Of a DNA stretch of 64,000 nt, positions 21,012 through 32,142 are shown one piece after another (within the stretch, counting starts at the first letter, position 1; each line of letters opens with the position of its first letter). Origin of the DNA: [Phialemoniopsis] sp. UDSM-2020 (taxonomy: Eukaryota; Ascomycota; Sordariomycetes; Thyridiales; Thyridiaceae); the NCBI GenBank assembly GCA_018873225.1, contig JAEILZ010000009.1, positions 1,975,501 to 2,039,500 on the forward strand. Reading direction: 5' to 3'. Under the pieces are notes generated by a model. That model was not told the DNA's origin and searched no databases. It saw only the letters and a program-made list of their open reading frames with translations. A program made the translations under genes and the position numbers.

Positions 21012-21915
21012 TGTGTGACGTACTACGTGGAAGTCGAAGTCACCTCATGAAATCTGATTAAAATAGGCTCTAACTGAGGAATGTCGAGTAGAAGGGCGGG
21101 GTGCAGAGGACTCACTTTTACTTAAGCACTGAGTGTAACCAGACCAGGCCGATATCATGCCGAACGGACAGGGTTCTCCGACTTTTGACGATCGGCGAAA
21201 CCTCCGGGGGTGCTTGATGAGCCCTGGAAAGCCTGATATGGCAAGTGGTGAGCCGAGCTCAACCTGGGGTGTGCCTGGTATGCACTGCCGGCACAGGATA
21301 GTTTGATCAGTTGGTATGCCAGCATGACAAGAGCCCGGTTAGTTGTCCGACCTCCTGAAGCCAATATCCTTAGTGTTCCTGGGTTCCATCTTGATGCAGA
21401 TAGGATCTACACCACCCCGCAAGATATCAAGGTGTTGTGCGGAGATTCGCAGTGAGATTGTGGAGATTCGAGGAGGTGTTGGTGGCACAGTGACCTTGAT
21501 TTCGGCATTGAGCGCCGTTGACTGGCGGGGCATGTCGTCTTCCGCCCGGGCATAGTCCGACGACGTCTGGCGGGAATAATGGGCAGCTCATGCTTGGCTG
21601 ATGAGCTTATCCCATCGTTCTACTGTATTTGGCAATTGTTCGGCCAACTCTGCGCCCTGTCGCTGCTGATGCTACACATGGTATGGACTGAGCAGATCCC
21701 TCAACCTTATCATTCCCCGCAACAGAGGGCCGATCATCGGTAAGCACGTCTTCATTACTTCCGACGGATGCAACTTGGGCGACGTGCAAGACAAGCACAA
21801 AGGTAGATGAGCACTAACGGTAGACCAAGCCCCTCTTCACTCCCCGGTCTCCTGGCACCTTTGATCTGCGAAAGCATCAAGGACGCAACCGTGCACACAG
21901 ACAAACCCATCAAAC
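21012..21915. other. Shared promoter of sugar transporter and ADP-ribosylglycohydrolase-like gene
   Basis: 904 bases of divergent upstream DNA. No coding signal is seen. Confidence 0.45.
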
Positions 21916-24048
21916 ATGCCTCCCCTCCAAGCCGACTACCTCGAGCGCGTCTACGCAGGGGTCCTAGGCAAGCTCATCGGCGTCTACGTCGGCCGGCCCT
22001 TCGAAGGCTGGACGCACCAGCGCATCGTCGACGAGCTGGGTCCCATCCGGCACTACGTCCACGAGCGGCTCGGCCACCCGCTCGTCGTCACCGACGACGA
22101 CGTCTCGGGCACCTTCGCCTTTGTGCGCGCGCTCGAGGAGCACGGCGCGTCCCCCGAACTCTCGGCCGAGGACGTCGGGCGCACGTGGCTCAACAACGTC
22201 GTCGAGCGCCGGTCCGTCTTCTGGTGGGGCGGCCGCGGCGTGTCGACCGAGCACACGGCGTGGCTGAACCTCAGCGAAGGGGTCGAGGCGCCGCGGAGCG
22301 GGTCGATTGCGCAGAACGGCCAGACGGTCGCGGAGCAGATTGGCGCGCAAATCTTCATCGACGGATGGGCGCTCGTGGCGCCTGGGCAGCCGGCACTCGC
22401 GGCGAAGCTCGCCAAGGCGGCGGGGTCGGTTAGTCATGACGGCGAGTCGGTGTATGCGGCGATGTTGTGGGCTGCGATGGAAGCCGAGGCTTTCCAGTCC
22501 AACGACGTGGATCATCTACTCGACATGGGCTTGGAGCACATCCCTGCCGAGTCTGCTGTGGCCCGGATGATCAAGCAGGTGCGGGCCTGGGCCAAGGAGG
22601 ACGGCGACTGGGCCAAGACGAGGCAGCGGATTGAGGACAACCACGGCTACGACAAGTATCATGGCGTGTGCCACGTCATGCCTAACCACGCGATCATGAT
22701 CATGACGCTTATCTACGGCGGCCACGACTTCCACGAGGCGATGCATATCATCAACACCTGCGGGTGGGACACCGACTGCAACTCGGGTAACGTTGGGTGC
22801 CTCGTAGCGATTATGCACGGCCTGACCACCTTTGAGGGCGGCCCGGATTGGCGAGGTCCCCTGGCGGATCGTGCGCTCATCTCCAGTGCGGATGGAGGTT
22901 ACTCTATCAATGATGCTGCTCGGATTGCAATCGACGTTGCGAATTTGGGATATCAGCTTGCTGGTGAAGCACCATTGCAAGCCCCAAAGGATGGAGCACA
23001 TTTTCACTTTACTTTGCCGGGGAGTGTTCAGGGGTTCATGGCTTCTAAGAGTGGTGTCAAGGTCGAACAGGGCGTCGACGACCAAGGCACTCCAGGTCTA
23101 GCAGTTCGGATACAGAGTTTGGCTCCTTCCGCAGATCCGGTCGAAGTGTTGACGCAGATGTTCTCGCCGAAAGAAGACTGGGGACCGACATACCCCTTGA
23201 TGGCCTCGCCACTTGTGTATCCTGGACAAAAGGTCTCTGCGAACGTGAAGGCTCAAGGGAAGGGCGGTCGTGTCAGAGTTCAGCTTCGCCTGAAGCATTA
23301 CAGTGTGCATGATGATTTGGCTGCCGTGGATGGACCAGATGTGAACCTCGCGCCAGGCGGCACGGAGAGGATACAATGGACTATCCCAGACACGTTAGAC
23401 AGCCAGCCGATTCAACGACTCGGATTTGCCATCTCGGCAGACGGAGAGCCGTTTGACGGCACAGTATGGATTGAGAGACTGGGATGGCAAGGTCTGCCAC
23501 AGACTGTCTTCCGTCGTCCTAATGCTGCCGGTCCTCCACCTACCAAGAAGTGCAAGTTCTGGAGCCACGCGTGGGTGAACAGCGCAGACGATTTCCACAT
23601 CGGCATGGTCCCGTCGTTTCACATCGTCAAAAACACCGGCGAAGGCCAGATCAGCATCGGCACGAGAGAGTGGACAGACTATAAGGCCTCGTTCCACAAA
23701 TTCAAAGTCACCTTTGGGAATTGGGCTGGCGCTATTGTGAGGACGCGAGGTCTAAACCGGTACTATGGTGTCATTCTCTGCAAGGATGCCAAGGGCGTGG
23801 GTCGTGTTGCTATTATCAAGGCTCGAGACGAGCGGCGTGATGTGTTGGCATCAACTCCCTTCGACTGGGAAATCGACGTTGAGTATGAGATAAGTGTAGC
23901 TGTGCGAGGCAATAAGATTGAGGCAAGTGTCGGCAGCATATCAGTCGAGGCAGCTGATCACGAGAAGCCGTACTTGAGCGGTGGTCTGGGCCTGGTCGTA
24001 CAAACTGGTTCAACAAGCGCCGCTTCCATTGAGACTTCACCGGTGTGA
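21916..24048 (+). CDS. ADP-ribosylglycohydrolase-family protein with C-terminal beta-rich region
   Basis: A single exon, 710 residues. The N-terminal ~350 residues are an ADP-ribosylglycohydrolase (DraG/ARH) domain. It starts with YLERVYAGVLGKLIGVYVGRPFEGW. The first metal-binding motif is TDDDVSGTFAF, and the second is WDTDCNSGNVGCLVAIMHGL; the acidic and Thr/Ser ligands of both are intact. Residues from about 360 to 710 have no helix-rich pattern and read as beta-strand modules. The last ~180 residues (EGQISIGTREWTDYKASF...SIEASVG-like) resemble a laminarin-binding or LamG-like jelly roll. The family removes ADP-ribose from proteins or small molecules. The C-terminal half suggests a carbohydrate-linked substrate, which would fit the divergent sugar transporter. 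No signal peptide is obvious. Confidence 0.85.
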   Translation: MPPLQADYLERVYAGVLGKLIGVYVGRPFEGWTHQRIVDELGPIRHYVHERLGHPLVVTDDDVSGTFAFVRALEEHGASPELSAEDVGRTWLNNVVERRSVFWWGGRGVSTEHTAWLNLSEGVEAPRSGSIAQNGQTVAEQIGAQIFIDGWALVAPGQPALAAKLAKAAGSVSHDGESVYAAMLWAAMEAEAFQSNDVDHLLDMGLEHIPAESAVARMIKQVRAWAKEDGDWAKTRQRIEDNHGYDKYHGVCHVMPNHAIMIMTLIYGGHDFHEAMHIINTCGWDTDCNSGNVGCLVAIMHGLTTFEGGPDWRGPLADRALISSADGGYSINDAARIAIDVANLGYQLAGEAPLQAPKDGAHFHFTLPGSVQGFMASKSGVKVEQGVDDQGTPGLAVRIQSLAPSADPVEVLTQMFSPKEDWGPTYPLMASPLVYPGQKVSANVKAQGKGGRVRVQLRLKHYSVHDDLAAVDGPDVNLAPGGTERIQWTIPDTLDSQPIQRLGFAISADGEPFDGTVWIERLGWQGLPQTVFRRPNAAGPPPTKKCKFWSHAWVNSADDFHIGMVPSFHIVKNTGEGQISIGTREWTDYKASFHKFKVTFGNWAGAIVRTRGLNRYYGVILCKDAKGVGRVAIIKARDERRDVLASTPFDWEIDVEYEISVAVRGNKIEASVGSISVEAADHEKPYLSGGLGLVVQTGSTSAASIETSPV

Positions 24049-24956
24049 ACACCCGAAGCAGTACAATATATAGGTGATGGCGCGGCGGATGGTGGTCGGA
24101 CCCCTTGAAGGGGCAGATACTAGACAAGAACAATGAACTCATGAAATGAATGATCTAGCACTCAACTACACCGAGATCAGGTTAACACACTAAAGCTTGT
24201 TCAGCCAAGATCTCGTACTAGAAGCGCCCCGCGGGGGGGGGGTTTGCCCGCGGGTCGTGCTCAAGTGCCGCCGCTTCTGACACTCTTGACAGGCGTCTTC
24301 GCTAATCCCATATATAAGCAGACCTGAACGCTGCGGGGACTATAGACTGCCAGATCAAAATCTAATTACATGGCTTGTGGGATACAATGGCTTTGTTGAT
24401 GGTGTCAATGCCTGTAGCGAATAGACACTCTCAACTAGGAAGCCTTCAACAGTTCCATCGGTCATAGAGCCCACCTGGCTGGACGGGGGAGGCGTTTGCA
24501 AAGAATTCTCGCCAAGACTCTGTCCCGGCCTAGACCAACCGTCGTGGGGTTGCGTGCCCTGGATCGACTGCCGTTTATGTGCCTAGACGTGAGGCTCAAG
24601 CTTTCCAGGAGGCGCTTGTCTCCCGAGGCGGCTCCACAATCCCCAAGAACCCCGGGATAAAATTTCCTAAAGCGGGATTCTGACGCCTTCTTAGCGCCAT
24701 TTTACGTACAAGCAAGCCCCAATCCCTAGCTTCGGATCGGGAAGTTTGCGTGAGAGCAGGAGAGGCGGTCGGCTTTGCCATCCGACTGCGCCCGTAAACA
24801 TAACGTAAAAAGAATGTCGTGGACTCGGGCTAGCGGTGTAAGTGAAAAAGAATGAGCCCGGAATAAATAGTAAAAATGCTGCCCATTGCTTGACCCTTCG
24901 TGATGCCAGTGTCTCTCGCGAAACTACGGTCCTAGCAACAAATCCCGAAGCCCACG
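24049..24956. other. Intergenic, no gene seen
   Basis: 908 bases containing a poly-G run (listed separately) and the promoter of the acetate-type carrier. No supported frame. Confidence 0.5.
24228..24254. repeat. Poly-G tract flanked by two CCCGCGGG octamers
   Basis: Ten consecutive G at 24233-24242. The palindrome CCCGCGGG occurs at 24228-24235 and again at 24247-24254. It is a simple-sequence feature with no evident function. Confidence 0.7.
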
Positions 24957-25838
24957 ATGTCTGCCACCAAGATCGATGAAGAGAGCGGCCGCACCACGCC
25001 CATGATGGTGCCCGCTCGCCCAGCCTTCGCAGACCGGATAGGAAATCCTGCACCGCTGGCCATGGGCGGCTTTGCAGTGACTCTGTCAGCAGTCTCTCTG
25101 GCTATGATGGGCCTCCGCGGTGTCAGCACGCAGACGGCGTTCATTGGTGACCTGTGCTTTGTCGCCTGCGTTGGCCTGTTGATCTCGGCGCAGTGGGAGA
25201 TGGTCAAGGGCAACACCTTCTCTTACACCGTGCTGAGTGCATATGGTAGGTTCTGGACCACTATTTGCGGGCAGTCTGCAGTAACTGACATGCAGCCTCT
25301 GTGCAGGACTCTTCTATGGTGGCTATGGCGCAATGCTTGCCCCGACCTTCGGCATTGCAGACTCATACGGCGGCTTCACTCCGCAGTACTATAACGCGAT
25401 GGGACTGTTCATTCTGCGTATGGCTTCCTCCTCCTTGCTCTGCTTCATCTGCGCGCGGTGGCTAACATTTAGATCAGTATGGGCGGTGCTCAACATCTTC
25501 TTCCTGATTGCTTCAGTAACATTGTATGTTCCTGCGCCCGGCCCACTGCAATGATTTCACTGCTAACTCTGTGCAGCAACATCGTTTACATCATGATCTT
25601 CCTCACCCTCGAGCTCTGCCTCATCTTCGACGCCTCGGCATGGCTAGTCCAGGGCGACGGCAACATCCCGCTAAGCAACAGACTCATGCTGGTCTCGGGT
25701 GTCTGGGGCTTCATTGCCAGCATGCTGGGCTTCTACACGGTCTTGCACTACCTTTGCCAGGAGGCCCTTCCATTCCCTGTGCCAATGGGAGACACCAGCC
25801 ACTACTTCAAGAGACGCATGCAGAAGAGGCTGGACTGA
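24957..25838 (+). CDS. GPR1/FUN34/YaaH-family acetate/ammonia transporter
   Basis: Four exons: 24957-25245, 25307-25417, 25478-25523 and 25577-25838, with introns of 53-61 nt, giving 235 residues. The family signature NPAPLAMGGFAVTL precedes the first of six membrane segments. Later conserved parts are YGAMLAPTFGI, NAMGLFILLWAVLNIFF (restored across the second intron) and FNIVYIMIFLTLELCLIF (restored across the third). The acceptor at 25477 (GATCAG) rather than the TTTAG five bases earlier is required to keep frame. Family members (Ady2/AcpA type) carry acetate or related monocarboxylates, or affect ammonium export, at the plasma membrane. Length matches typical small members. Confidence 0.9.
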
Positions 25839-26365
25839 GCGCGACATCAATCTCTGTGTTGACAAACCTTGGCACAAATTGACGACGACCGAGAAAGAAT
25901 ATCGAGATAGCGACTACAACGAGCAGAAGTACAGCATTGAATGGAGTTTTGGAATAGGAAAATACAGCATCATCGGTATAGAAGCATTCGTATTTCTTTT
26001 TGAGCCTAAGCTTTACCTTTAGAACTAGAACTAGACTTTTAGTGTTCTCGCATATGGTAGAGTAGAACTATGGCATTAGACGCATCAATAGAGCATCATA
26101 AACAAGTCACTCGCCGCCTTCCTTTACGATCCCTCGTTCTGAAATTGCTCAACGTCGCGATAAAGTCAACCTTGCACCGAAAAAGGAAGGACAGGATTAT
26201 CAGAGTATCACAAAACTCATTGTAAGCGGGTGGAAAGGTAATGCACTTCAAGTTGAAAAGGTAGAAAAGGCTGTATTTGCGAGGCTGTGGCTATGGTTTT
26301 CTACATGAGCTAGTTGTGCGGTTGAGACTCTGACTTGGCAAAGACTATAGTTGTGGAGTTTCCAG
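25839..26365. other. Convergent intergenic region
   Basis: 527 bases between two convergent transporter genes. No gene seen. Confidence 0.5.
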
Positions 26366-28178
26366 TCAAGCAGCTCCTTCCGATTGGTCCTTGCCCTTCC
26401 TCTGGTTGACACGGAAGACAAAGTGATAAATGTCCCTGAAGAATCCAACCGGTCGATCCTCGGTGGTCTCCTCATACGCAGTGATAAAGGGGGCATCCCA
26501 AACCAGATCCACGTCCTCCGGCTTGATCCACTTGGTCTTCTTGATCAACTTCCAGGCGATAAACACGACTGGAGCGATGATGACCATGATGTAGTAGGTG
26601 ATGAAGCTCGTCACGTCCCAGGGCTTGAAGGCAGTGTAACCGTAGCACGTCACGATCAAGACCATCCACACCAGCGCAATCCACGCCGAATAAGGCTGGA
26701 ACCAGCCCTTGTACGGCAGGTTATTGCGATCAAAATTCTGCGCGACGCAGGCCCTGTAGAAGCAGATGTACGTGATGCACATGACGATGTTGTTGATGAC
26801 AGTGCAGCCGGTGGCGATGTTGATCAGCCACTCGAGGACCTTGGCGGAGCTGTTGGAGACCTGGAGGAACGAGAGGAACGGAAACAGCATGACGATGAGG
26901 AAGCAGTAAATAGGGACGCCCTTCTTTGTGCATTTGCGCAGGAACTTAGGGGCGCGGCCCTCGATGGCCAGACCGTAGAGGGACCGCGTTGCACAGTAGC
27001 AGTAGGTGTTACCGGCGGAGAAGATCGTGGTAGCGATGAGGGCCGTGACGATGTGAGGGAGCACCTTGACGCCCATGTTGGACATGGCGATGATATACGG
27101 GCTGGCGGCGGCGCTGCCTGAGTTGCCTCCCCCGGAAAAGATGGCGCTCAGGGTCGGATCATCGGGGCTGCACAGGATGCCGACTGCGAGGGCACCGCCG
27201 ACGAAGAAGAGCAGGATTCGGCCGTAGACGATTTTGTATGCCGTCTTGACGTAGATGCGGGGATGTTTGGCTTCGGCGGCCATCATCGAGACGTACTCGG
27301 GGCCGACACAGGTGAACGAGGCGGACCAGAGGGCTGCGAGAAAGCCTTCGAATTGGCCCAACTTGCCGCTCCCTGTAAAGTCTTTGAATGCTTCCCCGTG
27401 CTTCCAATTGGTGAATCCATATGCCTGGTGTTGTGGGTTGCCACCGACCATGGTGATGAATGTAAAGGAGAATAGCATGAAGAGCAAGAAGACCTTGCCT
27501 CCTGACAACCAGAACTCGGCCTCGCCGTAGATGGCGACGGTGTAGACATTAAGACAACTGATTACATCTTTTGTCAGCGTCTTTATGGCCCTCTAAATAG
27601 ACACAAAGTGTTTTCATGATAACTTACAAGTAAATTGCAATGCAGCCTCCGCATATAGCCGCAACTGGAATGTGGTCACTCCAGTACGACAACACAAGGC
27701 TCAACGCCGTGATCTCAAAGGGAATGACGACAACTTGATACACAAAGAAGTTCCATCCAGACATGGCGCCCAGAGCCTCATCGGCCCACTTGCCAGCCAG
27801 TCGGATGAACCCTCCGGTGACAGGCATGTAGGTGATCATCTCAGCCATGCAGTTGTTGACCAGAGCGAGGAAGCAGTTGTAGACAATAAATGCCAAGGCG
27901 AGAGAGCCGGGGCCAGACTTGTGGAGAACACCGCCGATACTGAGAAATAGAGCCGTTCCGATAGAGCCGCCGATGGCCACGAGCTGGACCTTGCGGTTGG
28001 GGAGGATCCGGGTCAGGCCATCGGGGTTGCCGGTGACTAGGACAGAGGTTTCGAAGCCAGGAGCGTTGGATACGAGGGACTCGCGGGGTTGAGAGCCGTC
28101 CTGAGACATCTTTTCAGAGGACTTGTGTGAAGAGGCGAAACCCGTGGGGGTGACGTGAGGCGCGGACTGCTTCTCCAT
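26366..28178 (-). CDS. Amino-acid permease, APC superfamily (YAT type)
   Basis: Two exons, 28178-27628 and 27557-26366, with a 70-nt intron (GTAAGT, CTGAC, CAG), giving 580 residues. A hydrophilic N-terminal tail of about 75 residues precedes 12 membrane segments. The first carries VAIGGSIGTALFLSIGGVL, the conserved substrate-binding GSIGTxLF motif. Others are MITYMPVTGGFIRLAGKW, LAALWSASFTCVGPEYVSM and RAPKFLRKCTKKGVPIYC. Members import amino acids at the plasma membrane by proton symport. ATG 28178 was chosen; an in-frame ATG at 28256 could add 26 residues. Confidence 0.92.
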
Positions 28179-29254
28179 GTTGTCGATGTCGTCTGTCTGA
28201 ACTGAAGCACAAACCAAGAGGATTGGATGTGAGAAACTTCGAGAAGAGGAGTTCATGTCCAAACCACATGGGAATCTCAGGCAGTTATGTATCCCAGGGT
28301 TCAGATTGTCGGGTGCCAAGGATCAACACTTTGTTCTGCTACCTTGTGCTGAAGGCAAGGGTTTCGTGCGGTCAATGAAACCTCACTAGACCACAACGAG
28401 AAGATCCTTAATACAGGGTGCTCCAGTGTGTACGGAGCCAATTCTGGGGTACGGGGTCAGCCTCTGGGGCGGCACCAGTAATGGCCGTTTCTCACTCCCT
28501 TTGCCGGATGGAGCGTAGAGGGAATTCAAGCCCGCCGTAATTCTTATCATAGCCACTATGCTGAATCTTGTTGAGGGGCTCCCAATCATCACGACTCAAA
28601 GTAAGCACAAAGAAAGGGTCAAAATCTTCAAACCGCCTAGTCTATCAGCTGCAAATGCATTGAGCAGCCACTGAGTGGAACTCAGCCATGTGGAGAGTGC
28701 CTCTCATTTTGCGCTCCTAATCAGGCGTAGTCACAAAGATAACCATGCACACACCTCCACTGTTGACCGAGTGCCTGCCAGTCAGCACAACCCGCTACCA
28801 ACCGGGAAAAGCTTGAAAGAATTCCATGGAACAGTTCTTTTCCTCTATCTGCAGCTGCTTCCGTCATACTCCACAATTGGCAGGTCGAAGAGGCCCAATC
28901 TGGATCTTCTTGATGAAGCCAAAATTGCCGCAACGCAGATCCCCGCACCCCACACGCACCCAGCAAGATGACTCGCAAATACGGAGAAACGAGTGAGACT
29001 AGCCCTTCGTCTAGACCGAAAGCTTGCCCCCAAACCCCCTAACTGATTACCACTCAAACATGTGCAATTGTCTTCTCCAACTTTTACTCTTTAAGGCGCG
29101 GCGAAAGAGAACCCAGCACGGCTTAGCCGATTGGTTGATTTTCTCAATACTTCAAAGGCTCTCTCTCGTTTACAGCAGTGTGGTTCACAAGCAGACGACA
29201 AGAGGAAGTCGGTAGTTGTGCAAGAAGAGTACTGCGCAATACCCCGAACCCTCC
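28179..29254. other. Divergent intergenic region, no gene seen
   Basis: 1076 bases upstream of both the permease and the dehydrogenase. Short frames only. Confidence 0.5.
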
Positions 29255-30544
29255 ATGTTGTCACTCATTGCTCGACACCTGAGTCCATTTCACAGCGATA
29301 CGGAGATGGCACAGAAGCTGGTCAAGAAGCCCGAGGTACTCGTGGTCATCGTGCCATGGGATCTGCCTCTGTGGTTTCATGACATGATCAAGAAGATCCA
29401 GCCCCATGTAGAGGTCTACGCCTATAGATGTGACATGTACGACACGACAGCGCCAGCACACATACCACACGATGTCTTGAGTAAAGCTACCGCTCTGTGT
29501 ACCTGGAAGGCCTTTCCGGCGAAAGAACAGGTACCGAACCTCGAGTTTATACAACTCACCACTGCTGGCTCCAATCACGTCAGCGGGCCTCTCTTTGAAA
29601 ACAACGACGTTGTTCTCTGCACAGCAAATGGCGTTCATCCGTGAGTTTACGGGTCTTCATGCCAAGTCATTGAACGAGGCTGACTTGGATAGGCCGCAAA
29701 TATCAGAATGGGTGATTGCAACATATCTCAGCGTTCAGCATCACCGTAAGTCCAAAAATAGCATTATTTACACTATGATCTAGAGGCTGGACCAGCTGAT
29801 GCAGGGACGTAGTCTTTGAGCATTGGGACAACCAGAAGGTGGCGAACTGGGTATGGCCGGAGTCTGACGAAGACACTGAAGATGCAGTAGGCCTGAGGAT
29901 GTAAGTTGCTTGATGATACGTCACACTATACGACGAAAGCTCACATAAATAGGGGAGTTTTGGGTTACGGCTGTATAGGGAGACAGTGTGCACGCCTCGC
30001 CCAAACACTGGGGATGGACGTGCATGCTTTCACACTCCGTCCTCGACTTACGCCAGAGTCTCGAAAAGACGACACATTCACCGAGCCCGGCATGGGAGAC
30101 ACCAACGGCGATGTTCCCTCCAAGTGGTTTGCCGGTGGTGAACAGCTAGACGAGTTCCTCGCAGGCATTGACTGGCTGGTCATCACGCTGCCACTCACCG
30201 ACCAGACAAAGCAAATTATTTCGCGGAGAGAGTTTCAAATCATGGGCAAGAGGAAAGCTTTCGTCACAAATGTGTCTAGAGGAGGGACGGTCAACACAGA
30301 CGATCTGATAGCAGCACTGAACGACGGGACTATCAAGGGCGCAGCCCTCGATGTGACGGACCCCGAACCACCGCCGCCGGATCACCCATTGTGGAAGGCA
30401 AAAAATATTATCATCACACCGCATGTGAGTGGAAATTCGACTCACTATAATGAGAGGGTTCTCAAGATCCTGGCTGCGAACCTCAAACGTCGGGCCAGCG
30501 GCGTACCCGTAATGAACAGGGTCAATCGTTCTCTGGGCTACTAG
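29255..30544 (+). CDS. D-isomer-specific 2-hydroxyacid dehydrogenase
   Basis: Four exons: 29255-29640, 29693-29745, 29813-29900 and 29953-30544, with introns of 52-67 nt, giving 372 residues. The NAD(P)-binding fingerprint GVLGYGCIGRQCARLA is restored across the last intron. Catalytic parts follow the family: NVSRGGTVNTDDLIAAL (substrate-binding Arg), DVTDPEPPPPDHPLW (Glu of the charge relay) and IITPHVSGN (catalytic His). The N-terminal half with TTAGSNHVSGPLF and ANGVHPPQISEWV is the usual substrate domain. It reduces a 2-oxoacid to a D-2-hydroxyacid or the reverse (glyoxylate/hydroxypyruvate class). ATG 29255 was chosen; ATG 29306 (MAQKLVKKPEV) is also possible. Confidence 0.88.
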
Positions 30545-31021
30545 ATAGATAAAAGAGATAAACTTGCAGGATAGACAGGAGCTAGACTACGTATAATGAT
30601 AAGCCGATCGATCTAATTGCACAAGTCTGTGTCAATGGTGGGATGACACCCTGTGGGCCCGTCCTTGGCCAGACATGCAGATCAGATAACACCGGTCTCA
30701 TGTAAGCAGAAGAAGCAAGGTATCCATAGTGACCCTTCTCAAGACTTGCTGACTATTCTAGAGCCGGATTGCAGAAAAGAACGGTGGTGAGAACATGCAT
30801 CACTGATATGGGATTACCAGAATAGCATGCACTCTCACTGATGTCAGACACTGCACTTTTGATTCATGGGTTATATACATCATTTTGTTATTAAGTCTGT
30901 AGAATTGTGAATCTCAAAGCTAAAGTACCCAATTTGTGCCGAGATCCAGACAAATGCTCGCTAAATGATCACCCAAAAGTCTACTTTTGATATCCCGTGT
31001 TATCCTCTCCCGTGCCCGTAA
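30545..31021. other. Convergent intergenic region
   Basis: 477 bases, no gene seen. Confidence 0.5.
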
Positions 31022-32142
31022 TTAGTAGTCAACCAGCTCCTCCATGGTCGCATCAATATACTCCTTCTGGTCCTCGAGGAACTCTTTAATACCCTCAAGG
31101 TCAAACTTGGTCTTGTCCTCCTGGATCTTCTCGAACATGAAGCGGAAGCGCTCCTCGAGCGTCTTGAAGCGGTAGCTCGTGAACTGGTTGTACAGCGACT
31201 GCGACTCGCTGATGGGCCGGATGCTCGTCAGCACGCACTCGTCCTTGGCCATGGCGTCGCGCGGCCGGAACGACGTGACCATGCTGATGCGCTCGCGCCC
31301 GCCCACGGCCTTGAGCGCCAGGTGCTCGATGTACCTGCCCTGCATCATGACGGCCGTCCCCTGCGTCGGTCCCCGCACCTTCATCGTGTCGCCGCTGCCC
31401 GTGCGCATGACGGTCTCGCCGCCGCGCATACCCGCGCAGTCGGAGAGCATGGTGACGCAGACGAAGGGGTAGCTGTCGCGGTGCCAGGCGTAGGCCGACA
31501 TGTTGGGGTCGGCCTCGAGCTTCTCGTTCTGGCACTGCGTCGCGGGCTTGTCGGTGACGCCGGCCGGGTTGTTGATGGCGATGTTGACGTGGCCGATATC
31601 CCAGTCGAGGACGGGGACGAGGCCGGTGCCGGCGATCTTGGAGATGTGGGCGAGGACGGTGGGGTGGTTCCACGCCGCGAAGATGAAGGGGGCGCGCCTG
31701 TTATCCTTGTTAGAGCTCACGTTCACTAGTTGGTTGTGTTTTTCTTGGGTCTGACTTACTCGGGGCCGTAGCCTCGGATCATGTTGGTGGCAAAGGCGCT
31801 GCAGTACTGCGAGCTCTCGAGCACGGGCTCGGAGAACAGCTCGCGCCTGAACTGGAGGATGGCCTCCGGTGTGAAGAGGGAGAAGGGGTCTGAGGCTGCG
31901 GTGTTGGAGATGCCCTCGCCGGCGAGGCCTATCTGCTCCATAGTGTAAATCTGGGCGGGATCCTGGATCTTGAGGTGGATCGCAGGGTCAAAGTTGACCT
32001 TGGGCGTGGCGCGGGCCTCTTGGATCAGCCAGTCGGGCAGCTGTTGCGTAGGGCGTAGAGGTTTGAGGTTGCCGGGAGCATTGACTGCGGGTGCACGAGG
32101 CGAGCGGGTGCGGGCTGGCTTCAACATGGTGGTGGTGGCCAT
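31022..32142 (-). CDS. Putative 2-oxoglutarate/Fe(II)-dependent oxygenase
   Basis: Two exons, 32142-31760 and 31697-31022, separated by a 62-nt intron (GTAAGT donor, CTCTAAC branch, AACAG acceptor), giving 352 residues. The second half contains a plausible facial triad: HRD in AYAWHRDSYPFVCVTM (HxD) and a distal His in GRYIEHLALKAVGG. RISMVTSFRPRD then supplies the Arg expected to bind 2-oxoglutarate. Spacing of about 55 residues between HxD and His fits the double-stranded beta-helix core. No specific subfamily is recognised. An alternative acceptor (GTGAG) 17 bases earlier also keeps frame and would change only the junction residues. It stands alone, so its substrate is unknown. Confidence 0.75.

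Noticed and set aside
24228..24254. Poly-G and CCCGCGGG repeats as a structural or quadruplex element
   Set aside because: Only one long G run is present; the repeated octamer is short and could be chance or an assembly-prone spot.
31698..31759. Splicing the oxygenase intron at the first CTAG acceptor
   Set aside because: That acceptor produces a stop codon within a few codons; the AACAG acceptor keeps frame and has a CTAAC branch point.
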